From Herminiimonas sp. (GTDB lineage Bacteria > Pseudomonadota > Gammaproteobacteria > Burkholderiales > Burkholderiaceae_D), in contig JAQGLW010000020.1 of the NCBI GenBank assembly GCA_028292665.1, forward strand, positions 1 through 64,000: a DNA stretch of 64,000 nucleotides. Direction: 5' to 3'. Made by a program: the position numbers and the translations under genes. Each line of letters starts with the position of its first letter. Position 1 is the first letter of the stretch. The notes under the pieces are model-generated. The model ran no database searches, had not been told where the DNA came from, and was given only the letters and a program-made list of their open reading frames with translations. Shown piece after piece: positions 30,577 to 39,098 of the stretch.

Positions 30577-31175
30577 AGAAAACAGCGCCAAAGGCCAAGA
30601 AGACAAGTAAAGCGAGCGCTCCTCCTCCCCGACCGCGGGAAGCGCAAGAGATTTGTTTTTACCGTGCCAACGAAAAGCCCTATGGGCCGTTCAGCAACCT
30701 ATACCGGAGACCCGTCGTATTTGAAGGGATCGAATATCCAACTTCAGAGCATGCCTACCAAGCGGGCAAGGCAAGAAAAGAGGCAGTTCGCGATTGGATC
30801 CTAAGTGCGCCTAGCCCGTCGTTGGCGGCAATGGCAGCCCATGGCCTGTACGTTTGGGACGTGGTGCCGAACTGGGCAGAGGTCAAGTTCGATCGCATGC
30901 GCAGAGTGCTGCATGCGAAATTCACTCAGCACGATGATCTGCGAGACTTACTCCTCTCGACGGGCGACGCCCGTTTAGTAGAGGCGGGCACGATGGACAA
31001 CGCGGTCAACCGCCTATGGGGAGAAGTAAATGGTAAAGGGCAAAATATGCTTGGCGTTATGCTGATGGAGCTTCGGGACCAGCTGAGGCAGCAAGCGACG
31101 CCAACCAAACCAGGGCGCGCCAAACAATCAAAGAGAGCCGAATCGGAAAAAAACGTCGTCCTTGAGCTTGCGTGA
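30573..31175 (+). CDS. NADAR domain protein (YbiA-like)
   Basis: A 200-residue protein with a Lys/Ser/Pro-rich N-terminus, then a NADAR domain from about residue 27. Visible blocks are ICFYRANEKPYGPFSNLY, YPTSEHAYQAGKA, and near the end NRLWGEVNGKGQNMLGVMLM. NADAR domains bind NAD/ADP-ribose-like ligands. Known activities are N-glycosidic cleavage (YbiA type) and removal of ADP-ribose from guanine in DNA by DarG1-type antitoxins. The key residues look intact, so it is probably active. Coupled by overlap to the RHH gene before it and close to the SIS-HAD gene after it. I infer a role in making or removing a nucleotide derivative. Confidence 0.85.
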   Translation: MKKTAPKAKKTSKASAPPPRPREAQEICFYRANEKPYGPFSNLYRRPVVFEGIEYPTSEHAYQAGKARKEAVRDWILSAPSPSLAAMAAHGLYVWDVVPNWAEVKFDRMRRVLHAKFTQHDDLRDLLLSTGDARLVEAGTMDNAVNRLWGEVNGKGQNMLGVMLMELRDQLRQQATPTKPGRAKQSKRAESEKNVVLELA

Positions 31176-31194
31176 AAGGCCGCACATTACACGT

Positions 31195-33150
31195 ATGACG
31201 CAGACCTACTACGACGTTGAGTTAACCAAACTGGCGAGCACGTATAGAGAAGCTCTGTCCGCTGACGTCGAAAAACTGAAGCTTGCCATCTCCGGGGCAA
31301 GCGAGTCGAGCATCATTGGAGTTGGGTCCGGCGGCTCCTATACCGTGGCGTCCCTCCTTTGTAATCTTCACGAAGCATACACCGGGCGGGTGTCCCGCCC
31401 CTCTACGCCCCTTGAGTTGATATGTAACCCGACGTTGGCATCGTCAAGTCCGGTCTTCCTAATATCAGCAGAGGGTAAAAATCCCGATATCGTTGAGGCG
31501 CTGCAAAGGGCTAGGCTGCACAGCTCCCGAACAGTTCATGTGCTGACCAACCGGGCCAACAGCCGGCTTATGGAATGCGTCCAGAGTCTCACGGACATCA
31601 CGCCATATATCTTCGAGCTGGCCAACAAAGACGGCTATTTGGCCACGAACAGTCTGTTACTTGACGCCGTGCTAATTGCGAGGGCGTATGGAGAATTAGA
31701 CAGGGCGACCGAGAACCTTCCCGACACAGTAGACGGGTTGAAGATAGGGGAGCATTCCATCGCGGAGTGGCTGGACGGTGCAAGCAGTTTCGTACGCCAA
31801 GCTGCGCCGCGTAAGGGAATCATTGTTGTCTATTCCCCGCTTTTACGCCCGGTAGCGGCTGACTTGGAATCAAAATTGTCAGAGGCTGCTTTAATGTACT
31901 GCCAGTTCGCGGATCTCCGGTCCTTCGCGCACGGTAGGCATTTGTGGTTAGCGGAGCGCCCGGATGACTGCTCGATATTGGCAATAACGGAGCCCGGACT
32001 CGAGCAACTGTGGGACCGCATGCGCGGCTTACTGCCAACGCACGTTCCCACGTACACCATGGCACTGGGGGGGGCTGCGCCCAAAGACCTGCTTGCAGGA
32101 TTGCTGGCTCAAATGCAACTGGTATCAATGATCGCCTCAGAACTCCGTAAAGACCCGGGAAAGCCGGACGTTCCAGAATTTGGAAGAGCGGTTTATTACG
32201 TCGATCTACCCGAGGTGATACCAACTCCCCGGGAAATTGAAGACCACAGCGAGCGCTCGAAGTCAGAAGCTTTGGGCGCAAGATGGCCACTGATTAGCGC
32301 GAACGGTGTGATGCGTCGTGCCTTAGAAAATTTCAAAGCCGGATTTCAAAACAGGGAATTTCGCGCCATTGTTTTTGACTATGACGGAACGCTGTGCAGC
32401 TCCCAGCGTAACGACGGCCCACCGTCCGAGGCCGTCTTAGAACACATAAAACGTTTAGCATCTTCTGGCGTAGCAGTGGGAATCGCCTCTGGCCGCGGAG
32501 GCTCCATACAGGAGCACCTGCAGACGGCGCTAGACGAAGCGTACTGGCCGCTGATTCGGCTGGGCCTATATAACGGCGGCTGGATTGGCCACGTAGGTCC
32601 TCCGACGCCGACGCCAGGAGACACAAGCGAATTCCTTAGCCACGTCCGCCGGATTGTCGGTCGCCTGCAGGCCTTGGGTGTGCCGATTGAACAAATCAGA
32701 GCCACGCATCCATACCAAGTCAGCGTAAGATTTAAAGAGGGAGTGCACGCGGAAAACATGTGGTTCGTGATCGCGGACGCGTTGCGACAAGCCGGATTGG
32801 ACCCTTCAACGGTGGTACGAAGCAAGCACTCTGTGGATATCCTCGGAAAAGGGGTAAGTAAGTCACACCTAGTGGCAAGGATCGTTCAAGAATCTAAAAT
32901 TGACCCGTACGAGGTGGTGTCGATGGGTGACCAGGGCGCGTGGCCAGGAAATGATGCCTCCCTCCTCGAACACAGATTTTCGTTGAGTGTCGATACCCCT
33001 TCTCGTCGAATTGACAGAGGCTGGAAGCTCGCACCTCAAAATAAGCGAGACGTCGACGCGACGCTTTGGTACCTAGACCGAATCGACGTTTCCTCGCGCG
33101 GCACATTTAGCTTTCGTCTCGACCAGTTCGATTCTGGTGGTGCAACATGA
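31195..33150 (+). CDS. SIS-domain/HAD-phosphatase fusion protein
   Basis: A 651-residue two-part protein. The N-terminal half is a SIS sugar-phosphate-binding region (IIGVGSGGSYTVASLLCNLHE near residue 41, and LISAEGKNPDIVEAL). The C-terminal part is a HAD phosphatase: nucleophile motif VFDYDGTLCSS with Asp395 and Asp397, IASGRGGSIQEHL as motif II, a Lys region (ILGKGVSKSHL) and GDQGAWPGND with Asp579/Asp587. All catalytic motifs look intact. The ATG at 31195 is preferred, but TTG codons at 31162 and 31168 are alternatives. Its stop overlaps the next start (ATGA). A sugar-phosphate isomerase/phosphatase role in making a small molecule is inferred. Confidence 0.8.
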   Translation: MTQTYYDVELTKLASTYREALSADVEKLKLAISGASESSIIGVGSGGSYTVASLLCNLHEAYTGRVSRPSTPLELICNPTLASSSPVFLISAEGKNPDIVEALQRARLHSSRTVHVLTNRANSRLMECVQSLTDITPYIFELANKDGYLATNSLLLDAVLIARAYGELDRATENLPDTVDGLKIGEHSIAEWLDGASSFVRQAAPRKGIIVVYSPLLRPVAADLESKLSEAALMYCQFADLRSFAHGRHLWLAERPDDCSILAITEPGLEQLWDRMRGLLPTHVPTYTMALGGAAPKDLLAGLLAQMQLVSMIASELRKDPGKPDVPEFGRAVYYVDLPEVIPTPREIEDHSERSKSEALGARWPLISANGVMRRALENFKAGFQNREFRAIVFDYDGTLCSSQRNDGPPSEAVLEHIKRLASSGVAVGIASGRGGSIQEHLQTALDEAYWPLIRLGLYNGGWIGHVGPPTPTPGDTSEFLSHVRRIVGRLQALGVPIEQIRATHPYQVSVRFKEGVHAENMWFVIADALRQAGLDPSTVVRSKHSVDILGKGVSKSHLVARIVQESKIDPYEVVSMGDQGAWPGNDASLLEHRFSLSVDTPSRRIDRGWKLAPQNKRDVDATLWYLDRIDVSSRGTFSFRLDQFDSGGAT

Positions 33151-34370
33151 GAGACCAAAACGCACAGCATTTATTAGCCACGGTAATGGGGTGGGAGGAC
33201 CAAGAGGCGGTCACGTCAAGAGTCCCACATCTAATGCTTCTCGCAGATTATAAATACGACCAATACCAGAGGTTCGCACCGGGAAAGAGGTTCGTTGAAA
33301 GCCTTGCCCTTTGGCTAAACCAATTTGACCGCGAAGACCGCCAAGCCGCACTCGAATTTGTCGAGAAGCAGTTGGTTTATTTTTCCGACCAAGAGCTGTC
33401 TCACTTAGTTCAGCTCGCCTACCCCGATGTGATTGTTCAAGAGTGCCTGCGCCTCGTCGCGGAAGAGCACGACATTGCAAGTTACCGCGTTGGAGAAATT
33501 TCTAGACACCCTCGCTTCAAGGAGCTGCAGCTAAAGTCTCTGTTTTTAGGCCTGAGCGACGGAGCCCGAACGAACGACCTACGGCGGGCCAGTGCCGGGG
33601 CGATCAACAACGAGCAGATTTGGCAAGCCTACGAACTCGGCGATGCCAAGGCGGAAGACATGCTAAACGAGCTGCGCACAGCACTAAACAATGAACTAGG
33701 GCCGCCGCTGTCCCCGGCTACCAACGACGAGATTTGGGCCGCTTATGACAGCGGTGACAAGGCAGCTGCGAACAAACTTTTGGACAACCTACGGCCTCTA
33801 GATGCGTCCCAACCGAAGCCAAATCAAGACGCGAAATTCAACCTGATTTGGCTATTGGACGACTTTTCTGGAAGCGGCAATACATATATTCGTTTCGATA
33901 GTAAAAAGGGAAAATTCAAAGGAAAAATAAAGAAAATATATGAGCGACTGCATCAAGGCGACCTAATTGATCCGTCGCATTACGAGGTCTTTTTACTGCT
34001 TTACGTCGCAACACGTCAAGCGATCGACCACATCGAGTATTGGTCAGAGCGATTTACTTCGGAAAATGGCTACAAGCCATTGCAGCTTCGCGTCTTGTGT
34101 CCCATTGAGCCCGACGTGGCCGTTACATACCCTTCAGCCGGGGCGTTGAACCCGATATTTACCAAGAAAGGGTATTACGACCCACAGGCGTCTGACAAAC
34201 ACATTGAGGTCGGCGGGACGCCCGACGCGCAGTTGGGATTTGCAGGCTGTGCGCTACCTGTTGTGTTGTCGCACAATACGCCTAATAATTCGGTCTATCT
34301 TCTCTGGGGGCCGGAGACATTCGAGTTTTTTGGCCTGTTCCCTCGTATTAGCCGGCATAAGGAGCTTTAA
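33147..34370 (+). CDS. Phosphoribosyltransferase-like protein (PRTase-CE type)
   Basis: A 407-residue protein whose C-terminal half holds the PRPP-loop signature WLLDDFSGSGNTYI (Asp238, Asp239, Thr246). This is the form I remember from conflict-system PRTases (PRTase-CE). The helical N-terminal part ends in an internal duplication: IWQAYELGDAKAEDMLNELR (about residue 156) and IWAAYDSGDKAAANKLLDNL (about residue 195), 39 residues apart. It overlaps the preceding gene by four bases and the following one by one base, so translation is tightly coupled. The ligand is unknown; PRPP chemistry or sensing is an inference. Confidence 0.75.
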   Translation: MRDQNAQHLLATVMGWEDQEAVTSRVPHLMLLADYKYDQYQRFAPGKRFVESLALWLNQFDREDRQAALEFVEKQLVYFSDQELSHLVQLAYPDVIVQECLRLVAEEHDIASYRVGEISRHPRFKELQLKSLFLGLSDGARTNDLRRASAGAINNEQIWQAYELGDAKAEDMLNELRTALNNELGPPLSPATNDEIWAAYDSGDKAAANKLLDNLRPLDASQPKPNQDAKFNLIWLLDDFSGSGNTYIRFDSKKGKFKGKIKKIYERLHQGDLIDPSHYEVFLLLYVATRQAIDHIEYWSERFTSENGYKPLQLRVLCPIEPDVAVTYPSAGALNPIFTKKGYYDPQASDKHIEVGGTPDAQLGFAGCALPVVLSHNTPNNSVYLLWGPETFEFFGLFPRISRHKEL

Positions 34371-36295
34371 TGGCCTACCGCGCTAATCCATTCTTAGAGC
34401 GCATGTCGGAGCGCACGACCTCCGACCAAGACTTCGTACGTCTGTTCTCGCCGAAGATTCTTGAACAACTGCAGGAAGATGCATTTGAAGGCGCAGTACA
34501 CCTCTTTACGAGTCCACCTGGCGGTGGAAAAACCACACTGCTGCGAGCCTTAACCCCAACGGCCCTCCGAGCGTTCTGGAACAACAGAACGGTTCCGGAC
34601 ATGAACGAGTCATATAGGCGACTGGCCGCACGAGGCATCTTTCACGATCAAGAGGGCCCGCAGCTGCTTGGCGTTTTTCTCTCTTGCGCATCCGGGTACG
34701 CTGACTTACCGCCCGGCGCGTCGATGGCGCAGGAAGGGTTATTTCGAGCACTGTTTGATTGCCGAGTTGTCCTGCGTTCTCTGAGGAGCCTAGCGTCTTT
34801 ACTGGGGTTCGGCACGACGGATCAACTAGTTTCGGTGAAGCTCGAATATGCTGAATCAGCGAAAGACCTCAAATCTATACCGCTACTTGAATCGGTCCCT
34901 GAATTAATTCGCTGGGCAGAAGAACAAGAGCGGAAAGTCTACGCGCGGCTCGACGCGATAATTAACAAAGACGCCGGCGAGATGCCGGTGCACGTTCGTT
35001 TTGAAAGCGTACTTTGGCTCCAAGCGGTGCGGTTTATTAGGGACGGTCGAGCCGTGGCGCCAACGCGTCTGTTAATGGTGGATGACCTGCACGCGCTTCG
35101 AAAAAAGCAGCGCGAACTGCTAATGAGGGAGCTGGTTGAATTAAGACCCCTAATACCGGTGTGGCTTGCCGAGCGGAGTATCGCACTTGGTGACACTCTG
35201 ATATCCCAGGGTGCCCGTGAGGGGCGAGACCTCCGTCATTGTTCGTTGGAGGGGCTGTGGTCTACTCCTCGAGGGCAGCATCAGTTCTGCACGTTTGCCC
35301 AAAACATCTTGGACAGAAGGCTGGACGTGCAGCACGTCATACCAGGGGGCGCATTCGCTCAGTACCTTCGGGACCAGTTCACAACTGACGAGCTCCGAGA
35401 CCATATCGCCAAGGGCGTTGACACGTTTAGAGCGGAAATGCAGCGGCACCAGAGCAACCCACGCTATAGCGAGTGGATGGCTAGAGCGGAGCGAGGTTTA
35501 ACCACCTCCGAATTTGAATCGTTGCGGGACTTGTATGTGACAAGAATCTTGGTGGCGCGTGACGAATCTAAGCGGCAACTTACGCTGGAACTTGCTCCGC
35601 TATCTTCGGACGAGCTGGACGAACGCGACAGCTCGCAGGTGCAAAGCGCCGCCGAAATTTTCGCCAATGAGGACATTCAGGTTCCATACTATTTTGGTGT
35701 AGACCGTCTATGCGCAATGGGGTCGTCCAACGTTGAAGAAGTTCTGTTTTTGGCTGCATCGCTTTATGAGGGAATGAAAGCCAAGCAGATATTGCGTAAG
35801 CAACCTGACCCGCAGTTGTCGCCGCAAGACCAGGAGAGGCGAATTAAGGAAGCCGCGAAGAGGAAACGGGACTTCATTCACAAGAACCACACCGAAGGGT
35901 CGCGCGCGCAGAGACTGTTGGACGCAATTGGCGTATTCTGCCGAGGAAAAACTTTCCAACCAAACGCGCCATACGCGCCCGGTGTAACGGGCGTGCGCCT
36001 AGGCCAAGCCGAATTAAATAAACTTGCGCCAGACTCTAAGCCGCAATCGGAGTTGGCGCCGACGCTCCAGCGGGTTCTCTCCGAGTGTGTTGCAGAAAAT
36101 TTGCTGGTCGCGCGTCCGAGCCAAGCTAGCGTGGGACGTGAAGGAGGTACGGTTTTTTACCTGAACCGCATACTCTGCGCACATTATGGCCTTCCACTGC
36201 AATACGGCGGTTGGCAAGAAACGTCCGTCGACAAGCTTATTGAGTGGATGGAGCGTGGGCTCCAGCCAAGCCGCCAACGTCGACTGGAGGGATAA
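34370..36295 (+). CDS. P-loop ATPase (ORC/CDC6-like or STAND-like) of the conflict operon
   Basis: A 641-residue ATPase. Walker A is SPPGGGKTTLL (Lys54, Thr55). Walker B is LLMVDDLHAL (Asp238, Asp239), with a long helical insert between them. A C-terminal region (about residues 440-640) looks helical with a likely winged-helix end (FYLNRILCAHYGL). The layout fits AAA+/ORC-CDC6-type ATPases reported next to PRTase-CE genes, from memory. Start TAATG overlaps the upstream stop, with GGAG at 34361. It could be the sensor or DNA-engaging part of the system (inference). Confidence 0.72.
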   Translation: MAYRANPFLERMSERTTSDQDFVRLFSPKILEQLQEDAFEGAVHLFTSPPGGGKTTLLRALTPTALRAFWNNRTVPDMNESYRRLAARGIFHDQEGPQLLGVFLSCASGYADLPPGASMAQEGLFRALFDCRVVLRSLRSLASLLGFGTTDQLVSVKLEYAESAKDLKSIPLLESVPELIRWAEEQERKVYARLDAIINKDAGEMPVHVRFESVLWLQAVRFIRDGRAVAPTRLLMVDDLHALRKKQRELLMRELVELRPLIPVWLAERSIALGDTLISQGAREGRDLRHCSLEGLWSTPRGQHQFCTFAQNILDRRLDVQHVIPGGAFAQYLRDQFTTDELRDHIAKGVDTFRAEMQRHQSNPRYSEWMARAERGLTTSEFESLRDLYVTRILVARDESKRQLTLELAPLSSDELDERDSSQVQSAAEIFANEDIQVPYYFGVDRLCAMGSSNVEEVLFLAASLYEGMKAKQILRKQPDPQLSPQDQERRIKEAAKRKRDFIHKNHTEGSRAQRLLDAIGVFCRGKTFQPNAPYAPGVTGVRLGQAELNKLAPDSKPQSELAPTLQRVLSECVAENLLVARPSQASVGREGGTVFYLNRILCAHYGLPLQYGGWQETSVDKLIEWMERGLQPSRQRRLEG

Positions 36296-36297
36296 CC

Positions 36298-37473
36298 ATG
36301 CTCTGGGACCAGTATGTATTTCGACGAGGCGCAGACGTAGAGGACATGTGGGATAGCATGTTCCGAGTCCGTCGTGAAGCTAAACGGCCCGTTAGACTAC
36401 TTTACATCGCTGGGCGCGGATTCGACATGCGCGCGCAAGGCGTTATGTCGAAGTTCGCGGATAGCCTGAAGGCTTCTGGCTGCGAAATCGAAAAGGCGGA
36501 CTTACTCCTTGTGGGCTTCAAAGATTACCAGCTGAGTTCCGAATTGCAGGAGCAAACGGAGGCCAACGCGGCAGCGCTTAAGGCCACTTTTCGCCCGCTC
36601 GGTGAAGTCGATACGCTCATGATTGGCACGGAGGCAGAGGGCGAAGACGACATAAGCGCCGGTAACGCCTTGCGACTAGGAACGGCTGAACTCTTAGGGC
36701 GTGTTTCTGACCAGACCGACATCGTCCTGGACGTGAGCTCTCTTCCGCGCATTGCTTACCTGTCGTTCATGCTTGGGTTACTAGAGTTGCTAACGGACGC
36801 TGCCACAGTGTCAACGCTATCGGCAAAGGGCGTAAATTTTCAGGTTTTGGTCGGGGAAGACGCCGCGCTGGACAGCCATATTCAGTCTGAGGACCCGAGC
36901 AATAACCTCGTGCTTATACCTGGCTACTCGAGCGCGTTGCAGGTTGAAAGCATGCAGGACTGGCCGCTCGTATGGTTCCCGGTCCTTGGCGAGAACCGCA
37001 CCGCGCAACTTCAAAAGGTGATGTCTGTTGTTCCGGAGCTTGCGGAGATCTGCCCGGTTTTACCCCACCCCTCCCGAGATTTACGCCGCGGCGACAAGCT
37101 GCTCCTGGAATACAGGTCACTGCTTTTCGACACCCGCGAAACACCGCTATCAAACGTGCTGTACGCGCACGAGGCTCACCCGTTTGAGGCGTACCGCCAG
37201 TTGCTCGGCGCCATGACTCGTTATAGGCAAAGCATGACGGTCGTTGGGGGATGCCGCTTGGTTGTGACGCCCCTCGCCAGCAAACTCATTACCTTAGGTG
37301 CTGCACTTGCCTGTTTCGAGATGAAATTTCAAGGCGCGCGAGGCCCGCTTGATTACAGTGTCGCCATACCCTATGCGGAGCCGCGGCGTTACGTAGCATC
37401 GCCCGCAATGCTTCAACAGTCGAAGCCCGACATATCGGCGTTGGTCCTTACCGGCGAAGCGTACGCGTATTGA
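36298..37473 (+). CDS. Unrecognised protein with a Rossmann-like N-terminus, last gene of the conflict operon
   Basis: A 391-residue protein with no family I recognise. Around residue 32 it has VRLLYIAGRGFDMRAQGVM, a beta-turn-helix that could bind a nucleotide, and later IVLDVSSLPRIAYLSFMLGLLELL. The C-terminal half is rich in short strands. A GGAGGG ribosome site lies just before the ATG, and the gene follows the ATPase stop by 2 bases. The first open frame starts earlier, inside the ATPase, and was trimmed. No transmembrane segment is evident. It may be an effector or ligand sensor (inference). Confidence 0.65.
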   Translation: MLWDQYVFRRGADVEDMWDSMFRVRREAKRPVRLLYIAGRGFDMRAQGVMSKFADSLKASGCEIEKADLLLVGFKDYQLSSELQEQTEANAAALKATFRPLGEVDTLMIGTEAEGEDDISAGNALRLGTAELLGRVSDQTDIVLDVSSLPRIAYLSFMLGLLELLTDAATVSTLSAKGVNFQVLVGEDAALDSHIQSEDPSNNLVLIPGYSSALQVESMQDWPLVWFPVLGENRTAQLQKVMSVVPELAEICPVLPHPSRDLRRGDKLLLEYRSLLFDTRETPLSNVLYAHEAHPFEAYRQLLGAMTRYRQSMTVVGGCRLVVTPLASKLITLGAALACFEMKFQGARGPLDYSVAIPYAEPRRYVASPAMLQQSKPDISALVLTGEAYAY

Positions 37474-37532
37474 GTTAGTCCATCGGCGACCTGAGTGTTT
37501 CGCCGCAGTTTCCCAACCCCCCAAGCCATCTA

Positions 37533-38534
37533 CTAGCGTACTTTAATTGCATCGACCTGCAACCGCCGTCTAATATCTTCTTCTTGCACCGACAGCCACG
37601 CTCCAGGGTCGGTATTGCGGTCAACCCTTGCGCGCCGCATGGCAAGCTTGGCCGCCTTATTCCGCTCGCCTTTGTCGTCAGTAAGAAAACAAAGTAACGC
37701 AAAATTGTTATCTTGAAAAACACGATCGAGCTCGATGAGCTTTTGGCCGTCTTGCAAAATGCGCTCGTACTGCTGAAGTGCAGTCGTAACTGAATCGATT
37801 TCTTTGTTCTTGCGTGAGATGTCAATCTCAGCTGCGATCTCCTCGGCGCGCTGGTGAGCTCGCACGACATTATTGACCGCGTCGTACACCGCTTGGAACG
37901 ACCCCGGCGCGACGAGATCCAGCCCCCCAAGGGCGCCTAAGGTATGTGCAAAAGTACTCACTTCTTGCTTCTGTTTTCCATCGGTGTCGATGTAGTCCCG
38001 ACGCTTGACCGCATTAATTACGACAGCTGACTGACGTGTGCGCACCATGTCGCGCAAGCGGCGTTGAAGTACCGGCCCTAGCTCGTTGGTGACGCTTTTG
38101 ACTCGCCTATCAAGATCAAGGAGAGAGGTTCGAAGAGCTGCAAGCTGCCCAATTCGCGCGCCCTTCAGGGGAATCAGTTCCCGCATTGTCGCAAGCCGCT
38201 CACGCCGGCGCTTCTCGTTGATGTAGCGGTGACTATCAGCCACAAGTTTGGAATCGGCGCCAAATTTGTCGCGAGCGCAATCACCACCGATAATGGTTGC
38301 CTTCTCGTCACGTCGTAGAACAACCCAGCCGTGCTTATGCGCTTCGCCGCATAGCTTCTTATTCTCCTTCTGATAGCAGCAGTGGACCTCCTCAGGAAGG
38401 TGATAGTCACCAAGCAGTCGTTTGTAGTCGCCTTTCGACAGTGGGCCGCCTTCGACGAAGTTTTCAAGTTTGCGAATTTCTTCAATGCTGGCGAACGTCC
38501 GTATTTCGATTTCTTCAGAAGCACCTGTGGTCAT
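37533..38534 (-). CDS. Cys/His-rich coiled-coil protein convergent with the conflict operon
   Basis: A 333-residue protein. The N-terminal part has a Cys/His cluster (His51, Cys52, Cys53, Cys62, His66, His68, Cys86) that may bind zinc. The rest is mostly helical with heptad-like stretches (AHQRAEEIAAEIDISRKNKE). It reads toward the operon from the other side, leaving 59 bases between the two stop codons. Its ribosome site GGAGG is part of the right-hand palindrome, and a LexA-like box covers its promoter. I do not recognise it; it may be a partner, immunity or sensor component. Confidence 0.6.
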   Translation of the reverse strand: MTTGASEEIEIRTFASIEEIRKLENFVEGGPLSKGDYKRLLGDYHLPEEVHCCYQKENKKLCGEAHKHGWVVLRRDEKATIIGGDCARDKFGADSKLVADSHRYINEKRRRERLATMRELIPLKGARIGQLAALRTSLLDLDRRVKSVTNELGPVLQRRLRDMVRTRQSAVVINAVKRRDYIDTDGKQKQEVSTFAHTLGALGGLDLVAPGSFQAVYDAVNNVVRAHQRAEEIAAEIDISRKNKEIDSVTTALQQYERILQDGQKLIELDRVFQDNNFALLCFLTDDKGERNKAAKLAMRRARVDRNTDPGAWLSVQEEDIRRRLQVDAIKVR

Positions 38535-38541
38535 CTAACCT

Positions 38542-38573
38542 CCACCATACTGTATATATACCCAGTATGGTGG
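38542..38573. promoter_or_regulatory. 11-bp-arm palindrome containing a LexA-like box
   Basis: CCACCATACTG (38542-38552) and CAGTATGGTGG (38563-38573) are perfect inverted repeats separated by 10 bases. Within it, 38548-38567 matches the 20-bp E. coli SOS consensus at 18 positions (CTGT-N8-CCAG core, one mismatch from ACAG). It overlaps the ribosome site of the convergent gene, so it may act as an operator and possibly as an RNA hairpin. Confidence 0.65.
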
Positions 38574-39098
38574 AAGACTGCCGCTGATGCAAGGCAATGC
38601 CTCCACGGTCTATTGCCCTATCGTAGTTAGTTGCGTATGAGTAATATCCTAAAAGAGGAAGGGATATCTAGTATCTATCGCCTATGCGGAAGGTAATTCC
38701 GTTATCGGCTACTAGAAAAAAGGACTATTCTTGGCGCTGTATGGCCGTCCGGGACGTTTAACGGTGAATTTCACGGCAGCTTTTCCCGTTCTTCGACAGC
38801 CCGTGCTTCGGGTGTGTTAATTTTCACGCGGATCTGGCTAGGTTTTCATTGAACTTTGACCCGGCAATTTGCCGCACTGAGTATTAATGGACCGGTGCTT
38901 CAACTTCCCGCGGGTGGGTCATCAAAGGCCAAAAAAGGTGGGTCAAACCACGGTGCAAATCAACAGTTTAATCCCAGCAATGGCTAATAAGATATTCAAC
39001 GCATTACGAATGGTTTCATCCGTGTTCCATTTTAATTCACCGTGGATCATTATGACAATATCGAAATAACAATTTCTTTTTTGAAAAATAGGGAAAAT
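38574..39098. other. Long intergenic gap with IS-end-like GGTGGGTCA repeats
   Basis: About 525 bases without a gene. GGTGGGTCA occurs at 38913-38921 and 38937-38945, and a TTTGACCCGG motif lies near 38855. The 14-base AAAGGTGGGTCAAA at 38934-38947 is the exact inverse of 43410-43423, which straddles the left end of the IS3 element. It may be the remnant of an insertion-sequence end (IS21-like terminal repeats come to mind; unverified). Confidence 0.35.

Noticed and set aside
30088-30606. 172-codon minus-strand frame across the RHH promoter
   Set aside because: It covers the SOS box, the TGCATT array and the start of the RHH and NADAR genes, and has no family signature.
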